A stretch of DNA of 32,314 nt from Magnetococcales bacterium DCbin4 (GCA_002753735.1 PEAN01000047.1:1-32314), one strand, 5' to 3'. Shown: positions 1-9,006, counted from the stretch's first letter. Notes: a model not told the origin generated them from the letters alone. Numbers and translations: made by a program.

Positions 1-62
1 ATTGTACTTTGAACTCGAACCCCATGAGCAGACATCAAAACACGATCATCCTTCAAAATGGT

Positions 63-1442
63 TTACATCCACGTTTTTAAACACACGCCTGCCGCAGTGA
101 TTTCGGCAAAAGTGAACCGTGTCATCGTTTCCACGGTTTGTGAAGTCAACGCCTGGATCCATTGATTTAAATTGTCATTCTCCCCTGGCAGGCGGATCAA
201 CCCGGTCCAAGTACCGGTATTGACATAATATCCGTTTGTTCCCCTGTCGAGAAACCGTGCGCCATGGGTATGTCCGGCGATCAGGATGCTTCGTGAACCC
301 GCACGGGGGGGATGCCGCTCGATGATGGAGGTATCGAGCGGGCCAGGGATCGACGGATCGAAGAAGGATGCCCCGCCCCCCAAAGCCCTGATGGCTGCCC
401 GAAGGAGCGCATTTTTGCCTTCATTCGGCCACCCCAGGGTGCCCTCCCGGCATTCCAATTCATTCCCCGGAGACCGCAACCAATCTTCCAAAGGGCGAAT
501 CAAGCGGTTCGGCGCGCTTCGTACCTCCGGGGGCAGGTTGTGGACCAAGGTTTGACAGATCAACCGCAGAACCTCCGCCCCATCACCCTCTTCCTCGTCG
601 CGGGGAGGTGTATCCGATAATAACAGGACATTCCCTTGCAGGATTCCGCGCAGTTCCCGCATGAAGGCAGCGACGATCTCCTGGTAGGCCATTTGAACGC
701 CATGAAACACCAAACCCTTGGAAACATGGGTCAGGGTCAGAATGGGATCGAGATAAAACAGGAGCAAAAGGAGACCGGGAATTTCCGGTTTGAGATGGTC
801 CACGAACGGAAAACGCCTGTTTCCAGTCTTTGGGTCCATGGCCCGCTTGAACTGGTTGATATGGTCCAGGACAAGGCGTGACCCCACGGGCAGGGGATGA
901 ACGGGCTTGCCCTCCCGCAACGATTTTTGAAGGCCGGTGACATCGACCCGATTCCAGGGATCAACCGCATCGCCATGCAGCGCTGAAACCTGCCATTCCC
1001 CGATCCGGGTTTGCCAAGGGGCGTCATCACGGTGAATCCGGCACCTTGCTTTTTGCGTAGCGTCCCACAGTTGCAGCCGTGCATGCAGCACCTCTTCCAC
1101 CTGGGGATGATACAATTCCAGATCATGGTTTCCAGGAATCAACACCAATTGGCCACCCTTGCCAACCCACTGCGATAGCGTTTGAAAAAAGGTCGCACCC
1201 CAACGATCCCGACTCAGACACTCCCATTCCCGGTTGACGAATTGAGCGGCCCCTGCCAAATCCAGGTGGTGCGGACGGTTTGGCAACGGCAGGAAATCGA
1301 AACAATCGCCGTCAAGTAATAATGTTGAGACTGAATCCATGTGCTGCTGGAGAAAATCAATCAAAGACCGCCACACCTGCTGCGGCGGGCCATCATGGGA
1401 GCAAAGGTGCACGTCGGAGACGACCAGCAAGCGTTCGTTCAT
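63..1442 (-). CDS. Calcineurin-like metallophosphoesterase coupled to the CHAT gene
   Basis: This 459-residue protein has all the metal-binding blocks of the calcineurin-type metallophosphoesterase fold: SDVH at residues 9-12, GDCFD at 45-49, GNHD at 104-107, LHGD at 155-158 and GHTH at 390-393. Family members hydrolyse phosphomono- or diesters, including nucleotides and nucleic acids, with two metal ions; the substrate here is unknown. About 230 residues separate LHGD from GHTH, far more than in a minimal enzyme. They form an insertion that includes a hydrophobic stretch near 221-237, possibly a membrane-contacting helix. The ATG overlaps the stop of the upstream CHAT-NB-ARC-TPR gene as ATGA, so translation of the two is probably coupled and the proteins likely serve one function. 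No signal peptide is seen, so it is probably cytoplasmic. The fold is secure; the role is inferred from context only. Confidence 0.9.
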   Translation of the reverse strand: MNERLLVVSDVHLCSHDGPPQQVWRSLIDFLQQHMDSVSTLLLDGDCFDFLPLPNRPHHLDLAGAAQFVNREWECLSRDRWGATFFQTLSQWVGKGGQLVLIPGNHDLELYHPQVEEVLHARLQLWDATQKARCRIHRDDAPWQTRIGEWQVSALHGDAVDPWNRVDVTGLQKSLREGKPVHPLPVGSRLVLDHINQFKRAMDPKTGNRRFPFVDHLKPEIPGLLLLLFYLDPILTLTHVSKGLVFHGVQMAYQEIVAAFMRELRGILQGNVLLLSDTPPRDEEEGDGAEVLRLICQTLVHNLPPEVRSAPNRLIRPLEDWLRSPGNELECREGTLGWPNEGKNALLRAAIRALGGGASFFDPSIPGPLDTSIIERHPPRAGSRSILIAGHTHGARFLDRGTNGYYVNTGTWTGLIRLPGENDNLNQWIQALTSQTVETMTRFTFAEITAAGVCLKTWM

Positions 1443-4400
1443 GATTCCGTCATCGGGGCATAGGGGTCCTCGCCATTGCGCTCCATCCGTTCCCTGGCCT
1501 TGGCGACGGAATGGGCGATCCGGGCGCGCAATTCCTCAACCTTCTTTGGTGACAACAACGATGTGAAGTCCAATCCAGGCATCAGATCCCGGCATACCGA
1601 CTCCAGACCAGTCGCGGATGGATCCTCGATGCTTTTGGCCAAATGCCAGGCCAGGAGCAGGGCTGCATGGGCGCCCTCCCCGTCCTGGACTTCAATGAGG
1701 CAGGGGATCATGTCCATGAGCGCCAACCTTTGACCATACGGATCGTAGATGGCCGCCAGCATCTCCAAAGCCACCGAAGAAAGAACAATGCCCCGGTCGT
1801 GACAGGACGCTTGCCGTGCCGCGCGCGCCATGTAAACATGACACCCACCACTCCCGAGATCATTGTCGATGGCACGATGAATGGAGAGCGACTGTAAGAA
1901 ATGGTTAAATGCGGCTTCCGGTTGTTGCCGGGAAAGCAAAAGAGTTCCCATACCAGATAAAGTGTTGGCCTCCCCCAGTCGCGCATCAATCGCGCCATAC
2001 TGCTTCAGTGCCTGACCGTAGCGCTCCTCCGCTTCCTTTAGCCGAGCAGTCTGGACCAACAGATCCCCCAGCGCCCGAAGGGTGTTGGCCTCCCCCAGTC
2101 GATCCTCAATCGCGCCAAACAGCTTCAGTGCCTGACCGTAGCGCTCCTCCGCTTCCTTTAGCCGAGCAGTCCGGACCAACAGATCCCCCAGCGCCTTCAG
2201 GGTGTTGGCCTCCCCCAGTCGCGCATCAATCGCGCAAAACAGCTTCAGTGCCTGACCGTAGCGCTCCTCCGCTTCCTTTAGCCGATCCGTCCGGACCAAC
2301 AGATCCCCCAGCGCCTTCAGGGTGTTGGCCTCGGCTTCTTGATCCAGGTTTTGGATCGCTTGCAGGCACCCGGTTACTACAGTCAAAGCCACCGTAGCTT
2401 TTGCTCCAAAGATGGACAGTTGCGTCCAAGCACGGATGGTGGAGGCAAGGGATCGGGCCGAAGGGGGCAGTTGCTCTTCCCGGGTGTTTTCTTCGCGCCA
2501 AAGTTTGAAATAATCCACCAGGGAACGCAGATTGGCTTCCTCGATGCTCCCCAAGGTGACCGCAAGACGCGATTGGGGCGTTCCCAGCAATGAATGGGCT
2601 TGATGGATCCATCGCTCGAAGGCCGCCAGTGTTTGTCGAAACATCATTGCACGAGCCTGTTGATCATGCTCCGACAACCGTCGGGAGGCATACCAACGGA
2701 TGGGAGCGGGCAAGGTCAACCGATGGCCCCGGTTTTGGGTTTCCGCCAAATTTTCCCGTAACAAAACCCGAAGGGCATTTTCACCCGCGTCACCAAAGAC
2801 CGGTTGCACCAGATCCATCGGCAATCCCGAAGGCAACAGACCCAGCCAGCAAAAGAAAAGGGCTGTTTGCGGATGGGTCGCCAACAACGGCTCATAGGAA
2901 AGGTTCATGGTGTGGATCAGCGTTTCGGCGCGCAGCAGATTGGCAGGGGTGTGTGTCAAATCCTCTCCCAATAGATCCTTGGCCATGATGGCACCCGAAG
3001 TTTCGGTCCGCAGACGGTGCAGGATCTCCGACAATCCGAATGGACCTCCTGCTTGTCCGGCCACCAGGGCGAGTGAACGTGGGTGGCCCTCCAAAAGCTT
3101 CACGATCTGTTCAACCGTGTCCGATTGTTTTTCCTCCTCGGAAAGACGGACATCAACATGCGCAAGAAAAATGTCCCGGTCGTGGGGCGGGGCAAGACGC
3201 TCCACGGTGAGTTGCCGTTCCTTGAACCCTTCGGGATCACCCAGCCAGCGCCGGGTCGAGAACAATATTTTGAGTTGTGGACATGCGCGCATAAAATTAC
3301 GGAGGAATCGTTTCAGATTCGCGGACGCAGGCCGGATCAGGTCTTCGGCATTATCCAAGACCAACAACAAAGCGGTATTGCCAATTTGGTGGAACAACAA
3401 ATGTTCCTGGTCGCATCGTTCCATACCCCACTGGAGTGCGATACGGATCCACAAGGTTTCCACCTGAAGGATACCGTCGAGATCCACCCACAGGGCGCGT
3501 TGAAAAAGTGGTCCGGACGGTGCCATGGCCTTCAGGGCAATGGCCAGCGCCACCTCGGTTTTGCCAATGCCCGGCAGCCCGCCAATTGAAAGCAGTCGAT
3601 CATGGCGCAACAGGTCCAGACCACGCGCCACGTCATCTCCCCGCCCCTGAAAATGGGGGGATTGACCCGGTGCCCCGTGCAACACGGGCGTATGGATTCC
3701 ACCTCCCCCGGGAATTGAAGGCAACGCATCCTCCATGCGTCGTTCAAAGGAGGCCGACTGGCCCTCCAGGGGACGGGCATAATAGGCGGGTGTGGCCCAT
3801 TGCAAATCATCCCGGGGCAACGTTTTGATCCGGGCTTCGGCCAGCGCCCGTTCGAGATCGCCATCGGAGTATTGCAGCGCATCAAAGATTGCCCGGGCAA
3901 TTTCAGGGGTATGCTTGGCCACCATGGCGGCATGCGAACCGATCACAACAGCGACATTTCCACAGTCAGGGTGGAGCATGGCCCGCACCAGGGAGCCATC
4001 CAGGGGATGGCTTCGGCCGCCAAAACAGCTCCACAGAAAAGCGACATCGACCCCGGCTTGTTTCAGTGCCCCTGCCAAATCACCTGCATCCAGATGATCC
4101 CCCGAATGCATCACCAACGCCCCTCCCGCATCAATCCCATGCGCAACCAGGGATAGAATGGATAAGGGACGATGCGCGCTGCAATAGTTGAAAAAAGAGT
4201 CCTTCGTCACCCTGCGACACGGGTTAACGAAGGTCATCCCCTGAGAATTGCAAAGATTGGAAAGGACTTGTTCATGAGCGTCAAAGATCGTCCCCGGCAA
4301 CGTCCCGTCGCTTCCTTCAGGATTGGCCCAAACCAGACCAACCCGGTCTTTCGGAGTCAGTCTGACCCGTCGCCCCTTGTGGCCTGAGAGGGTACGGATC

Positions 4401-4846
4401 AGGAGATTGCCATAACGGCGAAAGATAAAATCATCCTGGGCCAGGAGTTCAAAAGGAAACTCCGCAACCCTGGCATCTTCTTCCGGCAAAGCAAGCTCGA
4501 CCCGCAAGGGCAGATCCTCTGCTTGACGTTTTTGGGTGATTTCATCCCAGGCATTCTTCAATCGACCGGAAAACAACCTGGAATGGAGCAGGCGGCCAAA
4601 AGCCAGTCCCTCGTTTTTACTGCAAGTTCCCAGGCCAGACCAAAACTGATTCAGAAACCTCCCGGCATTCAACCCGCAACCGTCAAGGGGCAGGTCATCC
4701 ATGGCGAGTGACACCACCTCTTGCTCGAAGGTATTGAAGCGGCGGTCGGAAAGCAGGACATCATAGGTAAACGGATGGGTTTCCGGTTTTTTGAAGGGAG
4801 TGATTCTCAGCTCGATGGCATAATGGTTGGAGGACGCTTTGGCCAT
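1439..4846 (-). CDS. CHAT protease - NB-ARC NTPase - TPR protein (STAND-type sensor/effector)
   Basis: This 1135-residue protein has three parts. Residues about 165-360 are a CHAT caspase-like domain, with the probable catalytic pair His236 (LVAHG) and Cys274 (LWSCFGG). Residues about 405-720 are an NB-ARC-type STAND NTPase: Walker A GLPGIGKTE at 423-431, Walker B LLLVLDNAED near 493-502, the STRR sensor motif near 530-533 and GHPRSLAL near 587. Residues about 835-1000 are TPRs, three of them nearly identical. In known proteins of this type the repeats sense a trigger, the NTPase oligomerises, and the N-terminal effector cuts proteins; some act in anti-phage defence or cell death. The first 160 residues match nothing I recognise. 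A purine-rich AAGGGGA lies just before the ATG. The stop overlaps the start of the metallophosphoesterase gene. Domain calls are strong; a defence role is inference. Confidence 0.92.
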   Translation of the reverse strand: MAKASSNHYAIELRITPFKKPETHPFTYDVLLSDRRFNTFEQEVVSLAMDDLPLDGCGLNAGRFLNQFWSGLGTCSKNEGLAFGRLLHSRLFSGRLKNAWDEITQKRQAEDLPLRVELALPEEDARVAEFPFELLAQDDFIFRRYGNLLIRTLSGHKGRRVRLTPKDRVGLVWANPEGSDGTLPGTIFDAHEQVLSNLCNSQGMTFVNPCRRVTKDSFFNYCSAHRPLSILSLVAHGIDAGGALVMHSGDHLDAGDLAGALKQAGVDVAFLWSCFGGRSHPLDGSLVRAMLHPDCGNVAVVIGSHAAMVAKHTPEIARAIFDALQYSDGDLERALAEARIKTLPRDDLQWATPAYYARPLEGQSASFERRMEDALPSIPGGGGIHTPVLHGAPGQSPHFQGRGDDVARGLDLLRHDRLLSIGGLPGIGKTEVALAIALKAMAPSGPLFQRALWVDLDGILQVETLWIRIALQWGMERCDQEHLLFHQIGNTALLLVLDNAEDLIRPASANLKRFLRNFMRACPQLKILFSTRRWLGDPEGFKERQLTVERLAPPHDRDIFLAHVDVRLSEEEKQSDTVEQIVKLLEGHPRSLALVAGQAGGPFGLSEILHRLRTETSGAIMAKDLLGEDLTHTPANLLRAETLIHTMNLSYEPLLATHPQTALFFCWLGLLPSGLPMDLVQPVFGDAGENALRVLLRENLAETQNRGHRLTLPAPIRWYASRRLSEHDQQARAMMFRQTLAAFERWIHQAHSLLGTPQSRLAVTLGSIEEANLRSLVDYFKLWREENTREEQLPPSARSLASTIRAWTQLSIFGAKATVALTVVTGCLQAIQNLDQEAEANTLKALGDLLVRTDRLKEAEERYGQALKLFCAIDARLGEANTLKALGDLLVRTARLKEAEERYGQALKLFGAIEDRLGEANTLRALGDLLVQTARLKEAEERYGQALKQYGAIDARLGEANTLSGMGTLLLSRQQPEAAFNHFLQSLSIHRAIDNDLGSGGCHVYMARAARQASCHDRGIVLSSVALEMLAAIYDPYGQRLALMDMIPCLIEVQDGEGAHAALLLAWHLAKSIEDPSATGLESVCRDLMPGLDFTSLLSPKKVEELRARIAHSVAKARERMERNGEDPYAPMTES
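1973..2332 (-). repeat. Three tandem 120-bp repeats encoding near-identical TPR units
   Basis: Three head-to-tail 120-bp units (2332-2213, 2212-2093, 2092-1973) encode 40-residue TPRs beginning EANTL and containing RLKEAEERYGQALK. They differ at only a few bases per copy. A fourth, diverged unit follows at 1972-1853. DNA-level identity, not just protein similarity, implies recent duplication or gene conversion in the predicted sensor region. Confidence 0.93.
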
Positions 4847-4899
4847 GATCTTCCCCTTCAGGCAGGCAACCCGTGTACAGGTTATACAACAAAGGGGAA

Positions 4900-4928
4900 A
4901 TGGTAACCCGGTGGGAATGGAAAGTCAA
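4900..4928 (-). promoter_or_regulatory. Possible sigma70-type promoter of the CHAT/phosphoesterase operon
   Basis: Reading the minus strand, TTGACT (4928-4923) is followed after 17 bases by TACCAT (4905-4900), about 55 bases before the CHAT start codon. The match is 5/6 and 4/6 to the -35 and -10 consensus with ideal spacing. It lies in an AT-rich 194-base gap that separates this operon from the upstream GGDEF/EamA/DUF4344 genes. This is a consensus match only. Confidence 0.35.
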
Positions 4929-5040
4929 AACTTGTTTTTATCCCAATGATTACATGAACTTGACATCTTTTGCTCAACAATTTTAAAAAATAAACAACAG
5001 ATTAAATCTTTCGAGACCTCTTTTTCTTTTTGATCATGGT

Positions 5041-5850
5041 TCATGCCGGTTTGATATACCGGTCCAACAGTCGCCACCACCCCTGGGCCATTGTGGAGAA
5101 GGCGTCGGGACAGCGTTGCGCCCGTTGGTGGGGGATGGTGCCGGAGTTGGCCAAGGGGGCGAAGGTGGTGGTGTCGCTGCCGTACACCCAGCAGACCACC
5201 TGGGAAAACCGTTGCTGATCCACGGTGTGTTCGTTCCAAAACGAGGCGTTGGGGGTGTTTTTTGCGTTGGCGGCGACCCGGGCCAACAAATCGGCGGCAG
5301 TCAGGGCCATGCGTCCCCCATCCTCCACCAACTCGATGGCCAGCAACGTGGCCAACGCATCGGCCGCATCTTCTTCCCGTCCCAAAACCGGAAGATTGTA
5401 CAAATCGACGAAGGCATGCGCCAATTCGTGATATACCACCCACTCGACCACATCCAACGTATCGGTTTGCTCCGAATGGACGGCCGTCGGGGCGGGATGT
5501 TCGGAGAGCAGATGGGCAATATCGGCGATGAAGGGGTAAGGGATGGTGATTTCCACCCGTTGCGGATCATAGACCGGCCCCTCCCCCTCGCCAAAACGAA
5601 AGGTCAGTGGTCGCGGCAGGGAAAAACTCGCCTGTAGAACGCCGATCACCGTTTCCATGCGCCGGGAATTTCTGAGCAACTCCCAGGCCCAGGTCGAAGC
5701 GGGTTGGGTGGGCGCATCCATGATCAACAAAAACCCCTCCCTCTGGCCGGCAACACCATTCCCAAAGCCCACGATCCACGACACCAGGAACAACAGCGTC
5801 GCCCATACCCGTTTTTTGTACCCCATGCAGAAGATGGACAATGAACTCAT
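5041..5850 (-). CDS. Exported DUF4344-type putative metallopeptidase
   Basis: The 269-residue product starts with a basic N-terminus and a hydrophobic stretch ending near GNGVAGQ (about residue 36), so it is probably exported. HELAH at 141-145 is a zinc-peptidase HExxH motif, and GREEDAADALATL near 157-169 supplies the likely third ligand. That pairing is characteristic of DUF4344, a family annotated as putative metallopeptidases without a defined substrate. The start at 5850 is preferred because its ATG overlaps the TGA of the EamA gene (ATGA) and gives a proper signal sequence. The reading frame is open further upstream, but that part is antisense-like in composition and overlaps EamA. A second in-frame ATG at 5826 (MGYKKR) is also possible. 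Its place as last gene of a coupled set suggests co-expression with the permease and cyclase. Confidence 0.8.
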   Translation of the reverse strand: MSSLSIFCMGYKKRVWATLLFLVSWIVGFGNGVAGQREGFLLIMDAPTQPASTWAWELLRNSRRMETVIGVLQASFSLPRPLTFRFGEGEGPVYDPQRVEITIPYPFIADIAHLLSEHPAPTAVHSEQTDTLDVVEWVVYHELAHAFVDLYNLPVLGREEDAADALATLLAIELVEDGGRMALTAADLLARVAANAKNTPNASFWNEHTVDQQRFSQVVCWVYGSDTTTFAPLANSGTIPHQRAQRCPDAFSTMAQGWWRLLDRYIKPA

Positions 5851-6737
5851 CCTTTGTATTTGACGATTGCGATATTGCTGCCGATGATCACCAACGCCCC
5901 GAGCCAAGTGGTCCATACCGGGACCTCCTGGAAGGAGATGAACCCGATCACCACGATGAACACCAGCCGTATATAGTAGAACGGGGTGATGAAGGTAGCC
6001 GGGGCCATGGCATAGGCGTTGATGGTGGCGGCCTGGCTGATGGTGGCAACCCCGGCGACCCCGATCATCAACGACAGGTCGTGACTGCCAATCGGCTGCC
6101 ACACCCATACCGCCACCGGCAACCAGAACAGGACAGAAAAAACACTGTAGGTGGCAATGATGTTGAGAATGGGTTCAGTGGCGGTCAGACGTTTGACAAG
6201 GACCAATACTACCGCTTCAAAGAAGGGACTGCAAAGGGCGGCAGTCCAGGCAAGGTCCAACCCGCCCCATCCGGGGGGACTCATGATCAAGACGCCGGCA
6301 AAACCCGCAAGGGTGGCCAACCCGGTTGACCAACGCACACGCTCACCCAGGACCGGCCAAGCCAGGCCAATCACCCAAAGCGGCGTGGTAAAACTGATGG
6401 CGGTCACCAGGGCCAGGGACAGCGTGGAGGAATAGGCATAAAATGCACTGCCCATGGCAATGATCCCCGCCATGGCACGCAAAAAATGCAAGCCGGGATG
6501 ATCGGAAACCAGAGTCAGACCCACCCCGCGGCGAATCAAAAACGGACTGACCCACAACATGCCAAAAAACGTGCGCAAAAAAACCAATTGAAACGGATGC
6601 AGGTTGGCGCTGACCGCCTTGACGACCGCCGCCACCATGGAAAAACCGGATCCGGCCAAGAGCACCAACAAGACGGCAGCGAAGCGGCCCCGCTGCAAAC
6701 GGATCATGGAAGGAAGGCGCCACGCCCGGGTGTTCAT
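5847..6737 (-). CDS. EamA/DMT-family inner-membrane permease
   Basis: This 296-residue protein is hydrophobic throughout, with about ten predicted membrane helices in two similar halves. This is the layout of drug/metabolite transporters of the EamA (RhaT-like) class. Recognisable pieces are the N-terminal segment around FLRTFFGMLWVSPFL and the second-half start around GWGGLDLAWTAALCSPFFEA. Members export or exchange small metabolites such as amino acids or nucleotides; the substrate cannot be told from sequence. Both ends are coupled: its ATG overlaps the stop of the GGDEF gene, and its TGA overlaps the start of the DUF4344 gene. Length is typical of the family. Confidence 0.88.
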   Translation of the reverse strand: MNTRAWRLPSMIRLQRGRFAAVLLVLLAGSGFSMVAAVVKAVSANLHPFQLVFLRTFFGMLWVSPFLIRRGVGLTLVSDHPGLHFLRAMAGIIAMGSAFYAYSSTLSLALVTAISFTTPLWVIGLAWPVLGERVRWSTGLATLAGFAGVLIMSPPGWGGLDLAWTAALCSPFFEAVVLVLVKRLTATEPILNIIATYSVFSVLFWLPVAVWVWQPIGSHDLSLMIGVAGVATISQAATINAYAMAPATFITPFYYIRLVFIVVIGFISFQEVPVWTTWLGALVIIGSNIAIVKYKG

Positions 6738-7687
6738 CCCTCAAGGTGGCAACACCGGTTGCGTCCACTCTGTTTGGCGCGATACAGGTTCTGGTCGGCA
6801 ATTTTGATCAACCCTTCGGCGGTGGAATCGGATCGGGACAGGGCCAGTCCCAAAGAAATGGTAATGCTGGGTAGGGGTTGGGCATCCCGGGTAGTAATTT
6901 TTGCCTCCATGACCGCCTTACGAACCCGCTCGGCAATCATGACGGCCTCTTCAAGCGATGTATCGGCCAGCAGAAAAGCAAACTCTTCCCCGCCATATCG
7001 GGCGGCAAAGTCGGATGGGCGGATGGAATCATTGAGAACCCGGGCCAGTGCAATCAACGCCTGATCACCCGCCTGATGGCCATGGGTGTCATTGAAGCGC
7101 TTGAAATAGTCAACATCCAGCAATACCAACGCCATCGGATGTCCCGTGCGCATGCTGCGGGTGAGAAACCTTTTGAGCATTTCATCGAACGAACGGCGAT
7201 TGTAGATGCCGGTCAGACCATCCATCCGTGCCAACCCCTGTAATGTTTCCAAGGTGCGCATCTGTTTACCGGTCTGGACATTGCCGGTAATGACCCAACC
7301 CGAAAGAATCAACAACAGGTTGCAGGCAATGCGAGGCTCCCTGTCCACAAAATCCCAAAGCAGGGATTGGTCGATGACCACCAATTCCGCCCGTTCCCGC
7401 CCCACCACGTAGGCGGAAGAATGCGTCGAGGCAATGATGGAAAGTTCACCCACGGTTTCACCCGGATGTACGATCCGTATGGGGTCACTCTTGGGCTTTT
7501 CCAGATGAATCGACAAGCTGCCGGTCACCAGGAAATAAACCGAATGATTTTCCTGGCCAGGACGGATGAGAATCTCATCTTCTTCCACAATTCGGCGTGA
7601 ACAGGAACGAAGATCGTCCATGAACAGTTCCCAGTCGATATCCTGGAATATTTTCGACCGGTTGACAGCAGTTTCAAGTGGATTCAC
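6734..7687 (-). CDS. Cyclic-nucleotide-binding-domain diguanylate cyclase (CNB-GGDEF)
   Basis: An N-terminal CNB-like beta-barrel (about residues 10-115) is followed by a GGDEF domain. The active-site motif is GGEEF (about 232-236). The RxxD product-inhibition site lies five residues upstream (RPSD), so this looks like an active, feedback-controlled c-di-GMP synthase. The CNB phosphate cassette reads GETVGELSI...THSSAYV and lacks the arginine that usually contacts cyclic nucleotide phosphate, so it may bind another ligand or none. I chose the GTG at 7687 because GGGAG lies six bases upstream and the domain begins right after it. An ATG at 7804 would add 39 residues with no recognisable domain and a poorer ribosome site. 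It is the first of three genes joined by ATGA overlaps. Confidence 0.88.
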   Translation of the reverse strand: MNPLETAVNRSKIFQDIDWELFMDDLRSCSRRIVEEDEILIRPGQENHSVYFLVTGSLSIHLEKPKSDPIRIVHPGETVGELSIIASTHSSAYVVGRERAELVVIDQSLLWDFVDREPRIACNLLLILSGWVITGNVQTGKQMRTLETLQGLARMDGLTGIYNRRSFDEMLKRFLTRSMRTGHPMALVLLDVDYFKRFNDTHGHQAGDQALIALARVLNDSIRPSDFAARYGGEEFAFLLADTSLEEAVMIAERVRKAVMEAKITTRDAQPLPSITISLGLALSRSDSTAEGLIKIADQNLYRAKQSGRNRCCHLEG

Positions 7688-7909
7688 GGTATTCTCCCGA
7701 TATCGTCGGCACATGGGTGGTTGGATTTTGATGACGGCGCCGACTGAATCTGCGATGATTGTTTTTTCCCGATCCCCCTTGAAAAGGGGTACCATCGATC
7801 CCATGTGAATGAGAAGTCCCTTGGACGTCTCTCTTATAACTCAAAAAAATCGTAATTTCGAGTCGTGGTCCGACAATAACGTGAAAACAGGTACAAAGGC
7901 GAGAAAACC
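7688..7909. promoter_or_regulatory. Divergent intergenic region between CNB-GGDEF and DnaJ-like genes
   Basis: These 222 bases separate two divergent genes and should hold promoters in both directions. On the minus strand a TTATAAG-like -10 element is seen near 7832-7838, without a convincing -35. No RNA structure or operator was recognised. Confidence 0.3.
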
Positions 7910-8926
7910 ATGATGGACCCCTCACAATTCAAAGATTATTACAAAACACTTGGTGTCTCACCCACTGCCGATCAGGGGGAAATCAAAAAAACGTTCCGGC
8001 GTCTGGCCCGTGAATATCATCCGGACGTCAACAAGGCCCCTGAAAGCGAACGGCGGTTCAAAGACATTTCCGCCGCCTACGACATCCTCGGAGACGAGGA
8101 AAAACGACGGGAATACGATACCCTCTACCGTTACATGCAAAGCGGTGGTTCCCAATCCTCTGGAAGGGCCAGAGGCGGTTCCGATGGCGGTCAGGGATTC
8201 AATTTTGAATTCGGAACGGGCGGCATGTCGCCCGACATCGAGGAAATTTTCAACCGTTTCTTTGGTGCCCAGGGAGGGCAAAACCCTTTTTCCCGTTCAC
8301 GCTCGGGCGGGTTTCCGTTTGTTGGTGGTCAGAGCTTCGGGCAGAACGAAGGATGTGCCTCCTCCCGGGGCTCCCGATGTGGCCAATCCGCCACGGCCCA
8401 ACCCCGGCAACCGGAAACCCGGGTGGAAATCACCCTGGAAGAAGCCTTTCACGGCTGCAAACGAACCTTTGAACTTCATACCCCCCAGGGCACCAAACAA
8501 ATCATGGTCACCATTCCCCCGGGGGTCACCGAAGGGCAAACCATCCGGATCGGTGGCGGGGCGAAGGGGAACGACATGCTTGCGGGAGAACGGCTGCTCT
8601 CAGTCGCCATTTCGCCGCATCGATGGTTTCGTCTTCAAGGCCGCGACGTGGAGCTGGACCTCCCCATCAGCCCTTGGGAAGCGGCTCTGGGCGCTCAGAT
8701 CACGGTGCCAACCCTGAGTGGCCAGGTCCGACTGCGCATCCCCCCGGGCAGCCAATCGGGCAATCGCCTGGCCTTGCGCGGTAAAGGATTGCCCGGTTCC
8801 ACCCCCGGCAATCAAACCGTCATTCTGCGTATCGTCATCCCCGAGGCGGTATCTCCGGCACAGATCGAAGCCTATCAACGTCTGGCCCTGGAATGTCCCT
8901 TCGATCCTCGCCATGGGATGTTTTGA
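7910..8926 (+). CDS. cbpA: DnaJ-family co-chaperone, CbpA-like (no zinc finger)
   Basis: The 338-residue product has an N-terminal J domain (residues about 8-75) with the HPD tripeptide in EYHPDVNK, which stimulates DnaK ATPase. A Gly/Phe/Ser-rich linker follows to about residue 165. Two C-terminal substrate-binding beta domains then start at TRVEITLEEAFHGC. The four CxxCxGxG zinc repeats of true DnaJ are absent, so it is the class II CbpA/DnaJ type. An extra cysteine-containing linker segment (EGCASSRGSRCG) is unusual. The start is preceded by AAGGCGAG. It is transcribed alone, divergently from the GGDEF gene, and a likely terminator follows. Confidence 0.9.
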   Translation: MMDPSQFKDYYKTLGVSPTADQGEIKKTFRRLAREYHPDVNKAPESERRFKDISAAYDILGDEEKRREYDTLYRYMQSGGSQSSGRARGGSDGGQGFNFEFGTGGMSPDIEEIFNRFFGAQGGQNPFSRSRSGGFPFVGGQSFGQNEGCASSRGSRCGQSATAQPRQPETRVEITLEEAFHGCKRTFELHTPQGTKQIMVTIPPGVTEGQTIRIGGGAKGNDMLAGERLLSVAISPHRWFRLQGRDVELDLPISPWEAALGAQITVPTLSGQVRLRIPPGSQSGNRLALRGKGLPGSTPGNQTVILRIVIPEAVSPAQIEAYQRLALECPFDPRHGMF

Positions 8927-8980
8927 CCCTCAAGGAAGCGCATTATTGAATTTTAGCTGGACAAAACCATCCTGATCGGC

Positions 8981-9006
8981 TAGACTGCGTCCAAGTCTAT
9001 TTTTTT
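8981..9006 (+). terminator. Probable rho-independent terminator after the DnaJ-like gene
   Basis: TAGACT (8981-8986) pairs with AGTCTA (8994-8999) across a seven-base loop and is followed by a run of seven T. The stem is short and only moderately GC-rich, but the T-run is immediate. It lies 55 bases past the cbpA-like stop and before the HEAT-repeat gene. Confidence 0.5.

Noticed and set aside
1909-2397. Plus-strand repetitive proline-rich frame
   Set aside because: It is the antisense reading of the TPR-coding 120-bp repeats.
5851-6108. N-terminal extension of the DUF4344 frame
   Set aside because: It lies wholly inside the EamA gene and is rich in His, Arg and Gly as a shadow frame would be; ATG 5850 has the ATGA overlap and signal peptide.
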